In this document: positions 1-10,900 of the stretch, piece by piece
How the letters are laid out: the number at the start of each line of letters is the position of its first letter
Numbering within the stretch: the stretch's first letter is position 1
DNA from: Haematococcus lacustris
Lineage: Eukaryota > Chlorophyta > Chlorophyceae > Chlamydomonadales > Haematococcaceae
DNA: 64,000 nucleotides
Direction of reading: 5' to 3'
Assembly: GCA_030144725.1 (NCBI GenBank)
Contig: JASKMD010000028.1
Coordinates: forward strand, 3,581,919 to 3,645,918
Notes under the pieces: model-generated
Database searches by the model: none
What the model was told of the DNA's origin: nothing
The model's input: the letters and a program-made list of their open reading frames with translations, nothing else
Translations under genes and position numbers: made by a program

Positions 1-1
1 T

Positions 2-2477
2 TGTGGCATGCGTTGCCCCTCAGACTGCGACCGCGCAACTCACTACAATGTGGACTTTCGGCGCTGGCTACGCGCCAAGAAGTTCACATCTTACGAGGTG
101 TGGACTGGAACCAGGCTCCCCTCATGGGCCCCAGCTACTGCTGCTGTTGTGCAATGCTCCTGCTGCCACGGCTCAGCTGCGCCAAAATCATGCTGTTCTG
201 CGTCCAGCCGCTTGCGGGGCAGCCTGCGCCTGGCGGCCTGTTGCCTGTCACCCTGCAGCTGGATCCAGTCGTACTGATTGGACATGACTGATCAAACATG
301 CACGCTGCTGCTGGGCCTTGCTGTCTCCTAGAGCCCAGGAGCTCAAGTGTTCCCTACAATGGGTGTGACATCACTCACTGCCATAGCTCCCACCCCTTGC
401 GTGATTTGGGGTCACAGGGTGCCTTGGACACATGAGTGGAAGCCGATGGCTGGTTTCCAGAATCTTGCATCTCCCCACTTTGTACCAATGACTTTGTCCG
501 CCCTCAGGTTCCTTATGCCCCAGTCAGCGAACCGTGGTACATCGGCCACCGTGCGTTACTGCCTTGGTATGACGTGCGCTTCAAGGGCTTTGGCTTCAAC
601 AAGCAAATGCAGGTGCAGTGCAACACGGGGCTGGCAGTGCGTGGCCAGCTTCATCCAGCTCAGGCTCAGGCCAGGCAGACTGGGCAGGAGCGCTCATGTC
701 AGGCCACCCCGGTCAGAGCCAAGCACACGTTGCTGTTTGGCTGTGACTGCAGTGCACAATGGCTGGCACAACTGTCCAATGTCAGCCAGAGGAGAGCACA
801 GCAGCAGGAGTGTGTAGATGATGATGCTGGCGTGCAGGTGGCATACGCTGCTGGAAACATGGGCATGCGCCTCATGGTGCTGGCGGATGCATGGCTCATC
901 CACCTGCCCCACCAGACCACCATTGCTGCCCGCCTTTTCAGCCAGGGTGGCCAGTTCAACAGCTATGTCCAGGGCTCTAGCGCCCAGGGCATGAGCATGG
1001 AGGAGGCACGCACACATCGCGAGGCGCTGCTGCATGCCGCCAGCCAGCACAGCAGTCCTGGGCTGCAGCTGCCACACGACCGTGAGAAGCAGCCAGCAGC
1101 CGCACCCTCCCACCGCACCCTGCTTACTCCCACCAGCCTGGCCACTGCCCAGGCACAGCAGCCCTGGCAGATCAGCGCCTCCAGCAGCACAGTCCGCCTC
1201 ACAGGGCGGGGGACAGCTGGGCAGCAGCAGGACCTGGCAGCCACAGCTGGTCGAGCAATAACACAATCACAGGAAGTGATGATCGGTCAGCAGCAGGGCG
1301 GTCAGGCCAGCCAGCTGGAGCTGCAGGCACAACAGCTGTACCTCCACATGTGGGAGCTGGGACATGTGTGCATGGAGCAGAGCCCCCTGCCTGATTACAC
1401 GCCAGTGCTGTCGCCAAGCAGCATACGGTTGCTGCGCATGCTGCCTTGGTGGACACCCTTCAGCAGCAGGTAAGACGTCCTGTCCATTGTGGCCAAGCAC
1501 CCAGGATACCCAGGACCCGCACCCCACACCACCCTTGTTGCTCCCACCCCTGCTGAAGCCATGACATCATAACCTGCATGGCCCACTCTATCACTTTAGA
1601 ACCTGCTGAGCTGGAAGCAGAAGCCTGAACTCAGAAAAACAACAGTAGAAGGCAGATAACGCAGGGCCGTTGGTAGGTGTGAGTTGGAGCGGGTCTGGCT
1701 CAACTTGTCATTAAAGGTGAATCCAACCCGTCAGCAGAACTTGTAGATGCATTGAGATGGTAATGGGCAGTCCTTTGGAAAACAAGTGCGGTCAGAGGTT
1801 GCAGAGCTTGGTACGTGGCTGCCTTGGTAGAGGTCCGTAGTGGGGTTGACCAGCCTTGGGCAGCCCCTTAGGCCATGAGGCCCACAGCCACCGCCATCGC
1901 AACCTACTGTTGGAGTCAACAGATCTGACAAGGAAACGGGTGAAGGCAGCTCCCAGGGCAGCTAACAAAGTCCTGGCCAGCTCACCCCGTAAGCTGACAG
2001 CAACCCCGCTGATCACCCGGCTGCGCTTGACACCTTTCCCATTTTGTTTGCACTGACTATGGCCCAACCAATAGCAGGGAACTGCTGAGATGTAGAGATT
2101 AGATACCACATAGAGTGCAACATTGATGCGCACGGCACACACATACACACACACATGGTATGCTCGGTTTTATCAAGAAGCATCAAGCAGGTGGTGCCCT
2201 ACACCATAGTGTCACAAACAGAAATGTTAGCTTTGTTGCATATTGCTTTGTTGCGTATTGCTACAGGTGGGCAATAGGGCAACCCTCTCCAGCTGACTTG
2301 AAGGTGGACCCGCCTGCCTTGCCAGCATACAAGAGAGAGGAGTTGTTAGAGAACAAGAAGAAGCTGCAAATGTGCACTTCCCTTCCCTACAACAATGGCA
2401 AGCCTGGTGGGAGAGAGACACATAGGCGCAGAGGTCATAGCCGCAGAGGTCTAGAGCTGACCCGCACCTCACACTGA
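2..2477 (+). CDS. LARGE-like glycosyltransferase (GT49 family), 3' part, 5' end outside window
   Basis: Proposed exons are <2-97, 508-612, 838-1469 and 2267-2477; all junctions are GT-AG and in phase. The first exon reads RATHYNVDFRRW...FTSYE and splices to VPYAPVSEPWY. It continues with LLPWYDVRFKGFGFNKQMQ and, after the next intron, with YAAGNMGMRLMVLADAWLIH followed by LPHQ. This order (A/PY-x-V, WYD-x-RF-x-G-G-NK, then VL-DAW-IH-PH) is the signature of glyco_transf_49 proteins such as LARGE and B4GAT1, Golgi type II glycosyltransferases. The His/Asp residues here match the family's C-terminal donor-binding region. After a low-complexity Gln/Ala stretch, a GTAAG donor at 1470 removes the apparent stop at 1471-1473. 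The last exon encodes WAIGQPSPADLKVDPP...KKKLQMCTSLPYNN and a basic tail. The catalytic DxD region and signal anchor lie upstream of the window. The substrate cannot be inferred. The family call is fairly firm; the last exon is less certain. Confidence 0.72.
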
Positions 2478-3480
2478 GGTATCTAGTTCTGCATCGCACT
2501 CTGCGCCTAGCTGTGCTGCGGGCTGCGGTTTAAGTGTCACTTTGACAGCCAAGAACCAAGGCTTGGCAGGAACACTGTAGGGTTCAGTGTTGGCAAGTTG
2601 CTGCTGGCATCTCAGCGGGTCTTGTAGCGGAGCTAGTCCCATCTTATGTCACGGCTGCGCGTTGCCAGCCAACTGCACAAATGCATGCTGGCATGTAGCC
2701 CATCCGTTCAGCTAGTCGGTAGCTTCTCATGCTGTATCTCATGCTAAAAAATTGACCGCATCCTCTTATGCAGACCTCAGCCTACAGTCAGGTGGCCCCA
2801 ACTACTAGAAAAACTACCCCTGGTAATCAAAACGACGCCGCGTCTCAGCCACGTGGTTTATAGTTATACTGATGGTTTGCGGCCGAGTGTGAGGGGAGTG
2901 AGGGAGTTTGCGCCGGACGCTGTGACGCCCGTTCTTTGCAGGGAAGGCATCAGCGCGCTGCGCTGAGCAGGATGGGCGTCACAGCTCGCATCGGGGCCGA
3001 GTTTGCGGCCTGGTCACTCGCAAACTGTGAGAGCAACCTTGAAGCAAGGCTCTGAATGCGGCCATGATACATGAGCACTGTAAGCCTCATCACATTGCAA
3101 GCTGCATCCCAGACGCTTCGGCTTGGTCGCGATGTTTTCGATGGGATGCCCTGCCGATGGTAGGCCGATGGTTCAGGCACCGTTACATCCGGCATAGGCC
3201 ACTGCACTCTACTCGGAGGTACTCATTAGTACAGACTCCGGGGACACGGGTTGACAAGTCGACAGGGCCCAGTAAGGAGCAAAAATATACAGCTGTACGC
3301 AGGACAGTGCGCAGCCGTCAGACAACAAGAGAAACTCAAAGCAAGGACAGTGTGAGGTGTAGGGCAGTAGGTCAGGGCTGGGCTGGGGAGGCCATGCAAT
3401 CAAGCGACATGACAGGCATGGCTGGCAGTGGGTGGGGCATGGCATGGCATGGCTGGCAGTGGGTAGTGCATGGCATGGGG
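2478..3480. other. Intergenic, no gene recognised
   Basis: No open frame here has family resemblance or convincing splice structure. A short imperfect inverted repeat (GCTGTGACGCCC near 2918 and its complement near 2975) could form a hairpin. No poly(A) signal of the green-algal TGTAA type was spotted soon after the upstream gene. Confidence 0.4.
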
Positions 3481-3489
3481 ATAGGTATG

Positions 3490-4385
3490 AAGGGGCAGAG
3501 GTGGGGAGGGGAGGGTCAGGGCAGGGCAAGCATGGGGAGGGGCAGGGCTGGGCCTGGTTGGAAGGGGGTGGGGCAGGGCTGGGAGGGGCAGGGCTGGGAG
3601 GGGCAGGGCATGGCTGGGAGGGGCAGAGGCAGGGCTGGGAGGGGGAGGGGCAGGGCTGGGAGGGGAGGGGCAGGGCAGGGCTGGGCTGGGAGGGGGTGGG
3701 GCAGGGCTGGGAGGGGAGGGGCAGGGCAAGGCGGGAGGGGTGGGGCAGGGCAGGGCTGGGAGGGGGTGGGGCAGGGCTGGGAGGGGAGGGGCAGGGCTGG
3801 GAGGGGGTGGAACAGGGCTGGGAGCGGAGGGGCAGGGCTGGGAGGGGGTGGGGCAGGGCTGGGAGGGGAGGGGCAGGGCAGGGCTGGGAGGGGGTGGGGC
3901 AGAGGCTGGGAGGAGAGGGGCAGGGCAAGGCTGGGAGGGAGTGGGGCAGGGCTGGGAGGGGTGGGGCAGGGCTGGGAGGGGAGGGGGGAGGGGGGGGGGG
4001 CAGGGCAGGGCTGGGAGGGGGTGGGGCAGGGCTGGGAGGGGTGGGGCAGGGCAGGGCTGGGAGGGGAGGGGCAGAGGCAGGGCTGGGAGGGAAGGTGCAG
4101 GGCAGGGCTGGGAGGGGTGGGGCAGGGCTGGGAGGGGAGGGGCAGGGCAGGGCTGGGAGGGGGTGGGGCAGAAGCTGGGAGGAAAGGGGCAGGGCAAGGC
4201 TGGGAGGGGGTGGGGCAGGGCTGGGAGGGGAGTGGGGCAGGGCTGGGAGGGGAGGGGCAGGGCAGGGCTGGGAGGGGGTGGGGCAGGGCTGGGAGGGGGT
4301 GGGGCAGGGCTGGGAGGGGAGGGGCAGGGCAGGGCTGGGAGGGGGTGGGGCAGGGCTGGGAGGGGTGGGGCAGGGCTGGTGGTGG
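3490..4385. repeat. G-rich minisatellite (GGGCAGGGCTGGGAGGGG-type units)
   Basis: About 0.9 kb of variable 14-19-bp units built from GGGCAGGGCTGGGAGGGG, with insertions of GTGGGGCAGGGC and AGGGGCAGGGC. The + strand has runs of three to five G at nearly every step, so it has strong G-quadruplex potential. Long open frames on both strands (Gly/Arg/Trp-rich on +, Pro/Ser/Ala-rich on -) result from the repeat lacking stops and should not be called genes. Confidence 0.9.
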
Positions 4386-5487
4386 CAGCATGAGGTGTGA
4401 TGGTGTCATGGCTACAGCTGCGGTGGGTAGGTGGTGGTAGGGCAACTGCCCCTGCTAGGGGGTGGTGGTAGGCTAGCTGCCCCTGGTAATGGTGGTGGTG
4501 GTGGTGGTGGCTGGCATGCAGTGATGGTGTCTTGACTACAGCTACTGGTGGGTGGTGGTAGGACAGTTGCCCCAGGTGACTGGTGGTCGTGCAGCAGGGC
4601 ACATGCAGCAGGGCTGGCACCTGGGCATGGCTGGTGCAAGGCCAGGGCACATGCAGCAAGGCGGGCACCTGTGCTGGGTTGGTGCAATGCGCATTGCAAT
4701 CCTCATCTGGGTTGACTGTATTAGGCTGTATCGCGCTATCGGAGTTGCATGACCTGTTGATTGTACCTGCTCTGCTGATAGCTCCATTGCAACGCTGCAA
4801 CGCATCGCTGCATTGCGACGCTACAATGTACATCCGCTGCTCGCATCCATTTCTCGGTCTGGGTCTGGAGTGGAGCCCTGCCCTGCTTGTCTTGGTCTCT
4901 ACGTTGGCCTTGCGCTTGCGGCCGCTGCCTTGCCCGCCCATCCACTGAGAGCCCAAAATAACCGGGCCCTTTGTTTGGTTATTCAATGTTTTGCACGCCG
5001 GCGTGCAAAGTGGCGTGCAAACTGTCTCTGTGACTTCTCACTCTCCGTGCAAACCATCGTGTTATTGCCCAGTTAGAGCTCGAGCTAGTAGTAGACCTGG
5101 AGGCACACACACCAGAAGGCCTCACAATAATGATTTCGCAGCCTGTGTTTGATTACAACTCTTGCTTTATTTTGGTGTTGCATGAGGGCTGTAGGCCAAC
5201 ATTCAAAAAATGTCAGGAAACCGACCCCTGATAGTAGGACGGCTGTAACTCTGCACTCACTACGCCAAATGTTATGCTAGTTGGCTCACAGTGTAGGCAA
5301 CCCAGCCAGCTACCTTTCACCCATCCAGAATAGTTATCCAGTCAGTAGGCCGTGCACAGCAAAGCTTCAAAGTTACTAAGTCAAATTTGAGCCACAGCGA
5401 GGCATGCAGTCATCGCTTCGACCGCCCGCGCCGCTTAGGCTGCTCTACATGAGCATGCGCGTCGGAAGCAGCAGTCGGATCGGAAAG
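4386..5487. other. Repeat-derived intergenic DNA
   Basis: Contains a short GGT run near 4490-4510 and two similar blocks with GGGCACATGCAGCA near 4600-4670. A - strand frame beginning at 4986 encodes a basic stretch (GGQGSGRKRK) but runs into the minisatellite and has no clear downstream exon. The 5082-5190 segment shares short blocks (GAGCTAGTAGTAG, CCTGGAGG, GTTGCATGAGGG) in the same order with 7487-7610. Confidence 0.3.
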
Positions 5488-5887
5488 CGGATGCGGGAAT
5501 GTGGCACTGAGCCCACCTCCTACCCATACCTGGAGGGCAATGCCACAGCTCGACCATTTGGACTTACAACGTGCTATTTACTAGGTTAAGCTCCTCTAAG
5601 ACAGTGTTACAAACGCTCATACTCAGATAAGCCAAAAGCACACTTTGGTCTGTGACCGTCAACTCCCTTGGCTGGCACCTGCGCCAGGGCCATGCAGTCA
5701 GTCACACAACTCCACACCATGACCGAATCTGGACTCGTCTCCTCATAGAGTTATACTCCCCTACATGCCATCCACCTGCGTGCAAAGTTTCATAGCTCAA
5801 CTGCCACCCCACAGCCCCGTGGCCCTGATTCTGCTTGGAGAACATGATGTCACTTCAAAGCTGTCAAACAGATAGAGGCCTAAGCTG
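5488..5887. repeat. Direct repeat, block A, copy 1 (400 bp)
   Basis: Base-for-base identical, as far as I can read, to 6876-7275. It begins CGGATGCGGGAATG and ends AGGCCTAAGCTG. The identity implies a recent duplication or gene conversion. No convincing protein; a 30-residue frame at its start is shared by both copies simply because the DNA is identical. Confidence 0.9.
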
Positions 5888-6398
5888 TTTGTTGTGCGGT
5901 TTGTTTCAATAGATGCGCTAATGGGTCAAGAACAAATAAAATATAGCCATTTTCTTGTGGGTGCAGCGGGTGCAACACAGTGGAGGACACAGTGGAGGAG
6001 GGGGTGTATTAGCCGGTGATACCTTAGTGTGCGCCGACCCAAATGGTGTATTTGGCGGTAGCGATTATATTTATATGTTCCAAACACCCCGTCAAGGTGC
6101 CCTGCACACCCGGCAGGCATCGCGTTGGGTGTCGGCCGGACATTCCATTTGTGCACAACCAGCTTACTACGCTAGGTAGATGGGGTCACAGCGATGTGGC
6201 TCACCGTGCCAAGGAGACCCGTCTCGCCGATGTGATTTGTTCGCGGGCACATGTGGCAGTACGCGAGCAAAGACTCCAATGGCTAGCGCTGATGGTCAGA
6301 TAACGCGGGCTAAACCGCCAATGCCAATGTGATAAACGCTATTGAAAACGGTGCAGTATTGAGGGAGTAATCGCATGCATATTACCAACCCCATGTTG
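5888..6398. mobile_element. 511-bp insertion between blocks A and C of the first repeat copy (or a deletion in copy 2)
   Basis: In the second copy, block A runs directly into block C (AAGCTG then GGAGGGCCCGAC). In the first copy, 511 bp separate them. No terminal inverted repeat or clear target duplication was found at the edges, so an insertion is inferred only from the empty site in copy 2. A deletion from copy 2 is the alternative. Confidence 0.5.
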
Positions 6399-6582
6399 GG
6401 AGGGCCCGACTGTAGGGGAACCTGTTTTGCAAGCAATTAAGGCAGTATGTGTTGGCCGCATGTGCAAGAATTAAAATGTGTGACAGTGTACGTGCGCGGC
6501 AAGACCCTGCTGGTGAATTGGCGTCGCAAGTGGCGGGGTGGCCATCTACATCAAGCCAGCCCCGGCATGAGATGCGTAACCC
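6399..6582. repeat. Direct repeat, block C, copy 1
   Basis: Matches 7276-7463 with only small differences near the start (AGGGGAACC versus AGGGATTAAAACC). The end, GATGCGTAACCC, is the same in both copies, after which the sequences diverge. Confidence 0.85.
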
Positions 6583-6875
6583 GTGTTGAAGAATGCGATT
6601 TATAGCGCTGTTGCATGCTTGTTTGAAAAACAGTTTGGGTGCGCCGTTCACGCCGCGCTGGGTCCAAGCTGCCTACAGCGGTTGCTTAGAGTGTTTGCGT
6701 GGCGCCAGAACACGTCGCGTGTTGGGAGCCAGCCACCCGGCAAGACCGCTGGGGCTGGCCGCACTCTAGTCAGACCAATGCCTGCTCATCGCGCCAATCG
6801 GCGGTCTCATCCGTGAAGAAACGAGAAAGATTTTATCTCTTGAGCCATGGGGGTGCAGCCAATGGCGGGGGTGAC
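6583..6875 (-). mobile_element. Spacer carrying a dispersed repeat related to 62945-63110
   Basis: The part from about 6705 to 6875, read on the - strand, aligns over some 165 bp with 62945-63110 on the + strand. Both share GTCACCCCCGCCATTGGC, then GCACCCCC, GGCTCAAGAGATAAAA, CACGGATGAG, CCGCCGATTGG, GCCAGCCCCAGCGG and CGCGACG in order. This is a dispersed repeat family whose end abuts block A of the second copy exactly. Confidence 0.65.
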
Positions 6876-7463
6876 CGGATGCGGGAATGTGGCACTGAGC
6901 CCACCTCCTACCCATACCTGGAGGGCAATGCCACAGCTCGACCATTTGGACTTACAACGTGCTATTTACTAGGTTAAGCTCCTCTAAGACAGTGTTACAA
7001 ACGCTCATACTCAGATAAGCCAAAAGCACACTTTGGTCTGTGACCGTCAACTCCCTTGGCTGGCACCTGCGCCAGGGCCATGCAGTCAGTCACACAACTC
7101 CACACCATGACCGAATCTGGACTCGTCTCCTCATAGAGTTATACTCCCCTACATGCCATCCACCTGCGTGCAAAGTTTCATAGCTCAACTGCCACCCCAC
7201 AGCCCCGTGGCCCTGATTCTGCTTGGAGAACATGATGTCACTTCAAAGCTGTCAAACAGATAGAGGCCTAAGCTGGGAGGGCCCGACTGTAGGGATTAAA
7301 ACCTGTTTTGCAAGCAATTAAGGCAGTATGTGTTGGCCGCATGTGCAAGAATTAAAATGTGTGACAGTGTACGTGCGCGGCAAGACCCTGCTGGTGAATT
7401 GGCGTCGCAAGTGGCGGGGTGGCCATCTACATCAAGCCAGCCCCGGCATGAGATGCGTAACCC
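6876..7463. repeat. Direct repeat, blocks A+C contiguous, copy 2 (588 bp)
   Basis: Block A (6876-7275) and block C (7276-7463) are joined without the 511-bp segment seen in copy 1. The two A+C units lie in the same orientation about 300 bp apart. They do not begin with TG or end with CA, so they are not obvious LTRs; tandem duplication of a repeat with later insertions is more likely. Confidence 0.85.
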
Positions 7464-7900
7464 CTCACAAAGGGGACGTGTGTAGGAGCTAGTAGTAGTC
7501 CTGGAGGTGATTATGTACGGAACTGAAGTGGGCATTGGGCACGCTAGCAGTAGCATTTACAATGATGAATTGATTACAGCTCTAACTTTACCTGTGGAGT
7601 TGCATGAGGGATAATAAGATGTAGAGATGGCCGTTGCTTAATGAAGAAGTTCGGTAGTTGTGCCTAGGACGCGCGATGCGTCGTATCTCGTGCTAGGCTT
7701 GTTGAGATGCTATGCGCAGAGCAGGGCAGCCCTCGTGTTCACAGTTGGTGAGGCGCAGCCGTTACATACTGCAAGCGAGAGCTCACCAGCAGCTGTTCGT
7801 ATGCTGCCTACTCACGCGAGGACGTGTCTCGAGCACTTCGCGGGTGTGTGCATGCAGCATTCAGCATGTTGTGTCGTTCCCACAGTGATGTCAATGTGCC
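7464..7900. other. Upstream region of the RAP-domain gene
   Basis: No recognisable promoter element. A + strand frame at 7660-7914 starting MPRTRDASYLVLGLLRCYA could be an upstream exon, because an acceptor-like ACAG sits at 7915-7918. I could not confirm a donor and phase that join it to the first long exon, so the gene start below is provisional. Confidence 0.3.
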
Positions 7901-10900
7901 ATGGGTTGTCATAAACAGGTTGTTCCAACTGTGGAGAATGCAGCACTACCTGATGGGAGTGTTTGGATCAAGCGCCTGTCATGCCGCGTGCAGTTAGCGG
8001 TAGCAGTCAATGCATCAAAGAGGCTCGCTACAACATGTCGTGTAGCGTCAGGTCTCACTGCAGCAACCAGCAGTGGTGAGGTGGGGCAGGAGGGTGAGCT
8101 GCTGGCCTCAGTGGATGCCTGGTGCGCAGCCGCCACTGCTGCCGCCACTGCTGCGGCCAGCTCTGACCCAGAGCCTGATGATGATGCCAGCTCAGCTGTG
8201 GAGAGAGCGCAGCTGGCTGAGCAGCACATCAAGCTGGTGCAGCAGCTGCTGCAACTCAAGGGCGACCACAGCCCTCAGCCCCAGAAGGCCCGGAGCAAGG
8301 CTGCTGCACCTCCCCCCGGCCTGCTCACCGCTGCCTGCAGGCTGCATGCGCACCTGCACTGCGTCCTCATGTGGCTGCCCGACAGTGCTGCCTGCAGCCT
8401 GCCCCTGCTGTTCAGTTGCGCAGCCGAGTTCCAGCTGCCCCTGCCCAGCCTGGCCCAGCAGCAGGTGGAATGGCTGCTGGAGCACCCCCTCTGGCTGGAG
8501 GCCTTGTCCCGCCCTTGCCAGGACTGGCCCCAGGGGAGGGGCCTGGTGCTGGAGCCAGGCAGGGTGCCCCCTCTGCTGCTGCCGCTGCTGGCCGCATTGG
8601 GTGCCGCTGTGGCTGTGCCTGGTGCTGCCGCCCCCTCCCTGCCACCTGCCCTGGAGGCACACATCGCGTCCTGGCCCAGCTTCAGCCCTGGGCAGCGGCA
8701 GGACCTGCAGCAGGCTGTCTGGAGGGTGGAGGCTGCGGCGGAGGAGGCAAAGCTAAAGTACAGCCGGTTGGACTTATATAAGGAAGATTGCTTAGGGAGG
8801 GATGGGGAGGAGTTGCAGAGGTTTGGGTCAGTGACAGTGGAACAGGCTGGAGTCGCTGCAGCAGCAGCAGGAGCAAAGCCAGCGGCAGAGTCAGGCATAG
8901 TGGCAGTAGAAAAGATGGATTCTGTTGATGCAGCCACAGCCACAGCCACAGCAGCAGCAGCAGCAGTCAAGGCAGCTGCTGAAGCAAGAGCAGCAGCAAG
9001 GTCAGCTAAAAAGACAGCACTGTCAGCTAAAATGGAAGCAGCAAGAAAAAGTGGTCGTCTTGCTGCAGTCATAGCCACAGAACTGGCAGCAGCAGTGAAG
9101 GAAGCAGCGGTACAAGCCCCAGAGCCAGCAGCGCACGAGGAAGCAGCAGCTGGAGGAGGAGGAGGAGGAGGAGGAGGAGGAGGAGGAGGAGGAGGAGGAG
9201 GAGGAGGAGGAGCAGCTGCAGGGGCATCACCTCCGGCAATGGCTGAGTCAGCAGCAGTGCCACAAGGGTCAGGCTGCAGTGGCTTGGCAGCAGAGGTCCT
9301 ATCTGGTTCTGCATCACAGCTTGATGACGTGGCTGTTGCTGGCAGGGTTGCAGGGCTGGGCAGAGCAGATCAGGCGGCTCAGCTGCCACCCTCGCAAGCA
9401 GCACCTCAGCCTCATCTAGCAGCACCACCAGGCGGCGCTGACCTGACTGAAGCAGTGGGAGGGCACGAGCAGGGGCCAGGGGCAGGGGAGGTGCAGCAGG
9501 AGGAGCCTCAGGCTGCAGCAGCTGCAGCACCCTCAGCAGCAGCCAACAGCGGTGAGGTGGGGTGGGAGGGTGAGCTGCTGGCCTCAGTGGATGCCTGGTG
9601 CGCAGCCGCCACTGCTGCCGCCACTGCTGCGGCCAGCTCTGACCCAGAGCCTGATGATGATGCCAGCTCAGCTGTGGAGAGAGCGCAGCTGGCTGAGCAG
9701 CACATCAAGCTGGTGCAGCAGCTGCTGCAACTCAAGGGCGACCACAGCCCTCAGCCCCAGAAGGCCCGGAGCAAGGCTGCTGCACCTCCCCCCGGCCTGC
9801 TCACCGCTGCCTGCAGGCTGCATGCGCACCTGCACTGCGTCCTCATGTGGCTGCCCGACAGTGCTGCCTGCAGCCTGCCCCTGCTGTTCAGTTGCGCAGC
9901 CGAGTTCCAGCTGCCCCTGCCCAGCCTGGCCCAGCAGCAGGTGGAATGGCTGCTGGAGCACCCCCTCTGGCTGGAGGCCTTGTCCCGCCCTTGCCAGGAC
10001 TGGCCCCAGGGGCGGGGCCTGATGCTGGAGCCAGGCAGGGCCCCCCCTCTGCTGCTGCTGCTGCTGGCCGCATTGGGTGCCGCTGTGGCTGTGCCTGGTG
10101 CCGCCGCCCCCTCCCTGCCACCTGCCCTAGAGGCTCACATCGCGTCCTGGCCCAGCTTCAGCCCTGGGCAGCGCCAGGACCTGCAGCAGGCCGTCTGGAG
10201 GGTGGAGGCTGCGGCGGAGCAGGCACAGCTAGAGTACAGAGGTGGGGAAAGGGAGGGCAGAAGGAAGGAGGGTGGGAAGGGGCAAGGGAAGGGACGGGCG
10301 GGAGCCACAGTGGGGACACCTGCCAAACTGGCAGCACCAGGACGTGCAGCAGGGGCAGGGCACGGCAGCAGGGGTCAGCAGGGTGCAGCCATCACCTCAG
10401 CAGCCCAGGCATCAGCAGCATTAGCAGCAATAGCACTGCAGCAGGCGACTGCAGAGATCGCTGTGGGGTTAAGGAGATCTGCAAGCAGTGCGCTGCAGCA
10501 GGAGGGGCTGCCTGGCTCTGCAGTGCTGGCCGACACCCTAGCATTAGCTGGCAGTGGCGGGGAGACAGCTGGTGTGACCAGCCAGGCAGGCTCTGCCCCT
10601 AACCTACAGCCTCACCCTCCCGCAGCAGCACAAGGTGGCACGGGAGCCCTGGTGAAGGGCGAGGGAGCGACACAGCAGGGAGGTGGAGGGCAGGTGGAGG
10701 ATGGAGGCGCAAGTCAGGGCAAGGGCCGGCATGGCCTGAGTGGCTTGGCAGGTGGTGGGGAGTCACAGCCTCATGGCCAGGGTCAGCATGGCAAAGGGGA
10801 CGAGGTGGCGCGCTGGCAAGACCTGGCCTCTGCAACAGCTGCCCTGAATCTCGACCTCAAGACAGCCAGCAGCAACCAGCTGCAGCCCTTGGTGGATGGC

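Noticed and set aside
3064..4986. Long open frames on both strands over the G-rich minisatellite
   Set aside because: The repeat units contain no stops, so open frames are expected in several phases; composition is pure repeat and no unique coding sequence or splice context supports them.
5488..7463. A+C repeats as LTRs of a retroelement
   Set aside because: Ends lack TG...CA, no target duplication, no polypurine tract, and the 0.3-kb spacer has no retroelement coding sequence.
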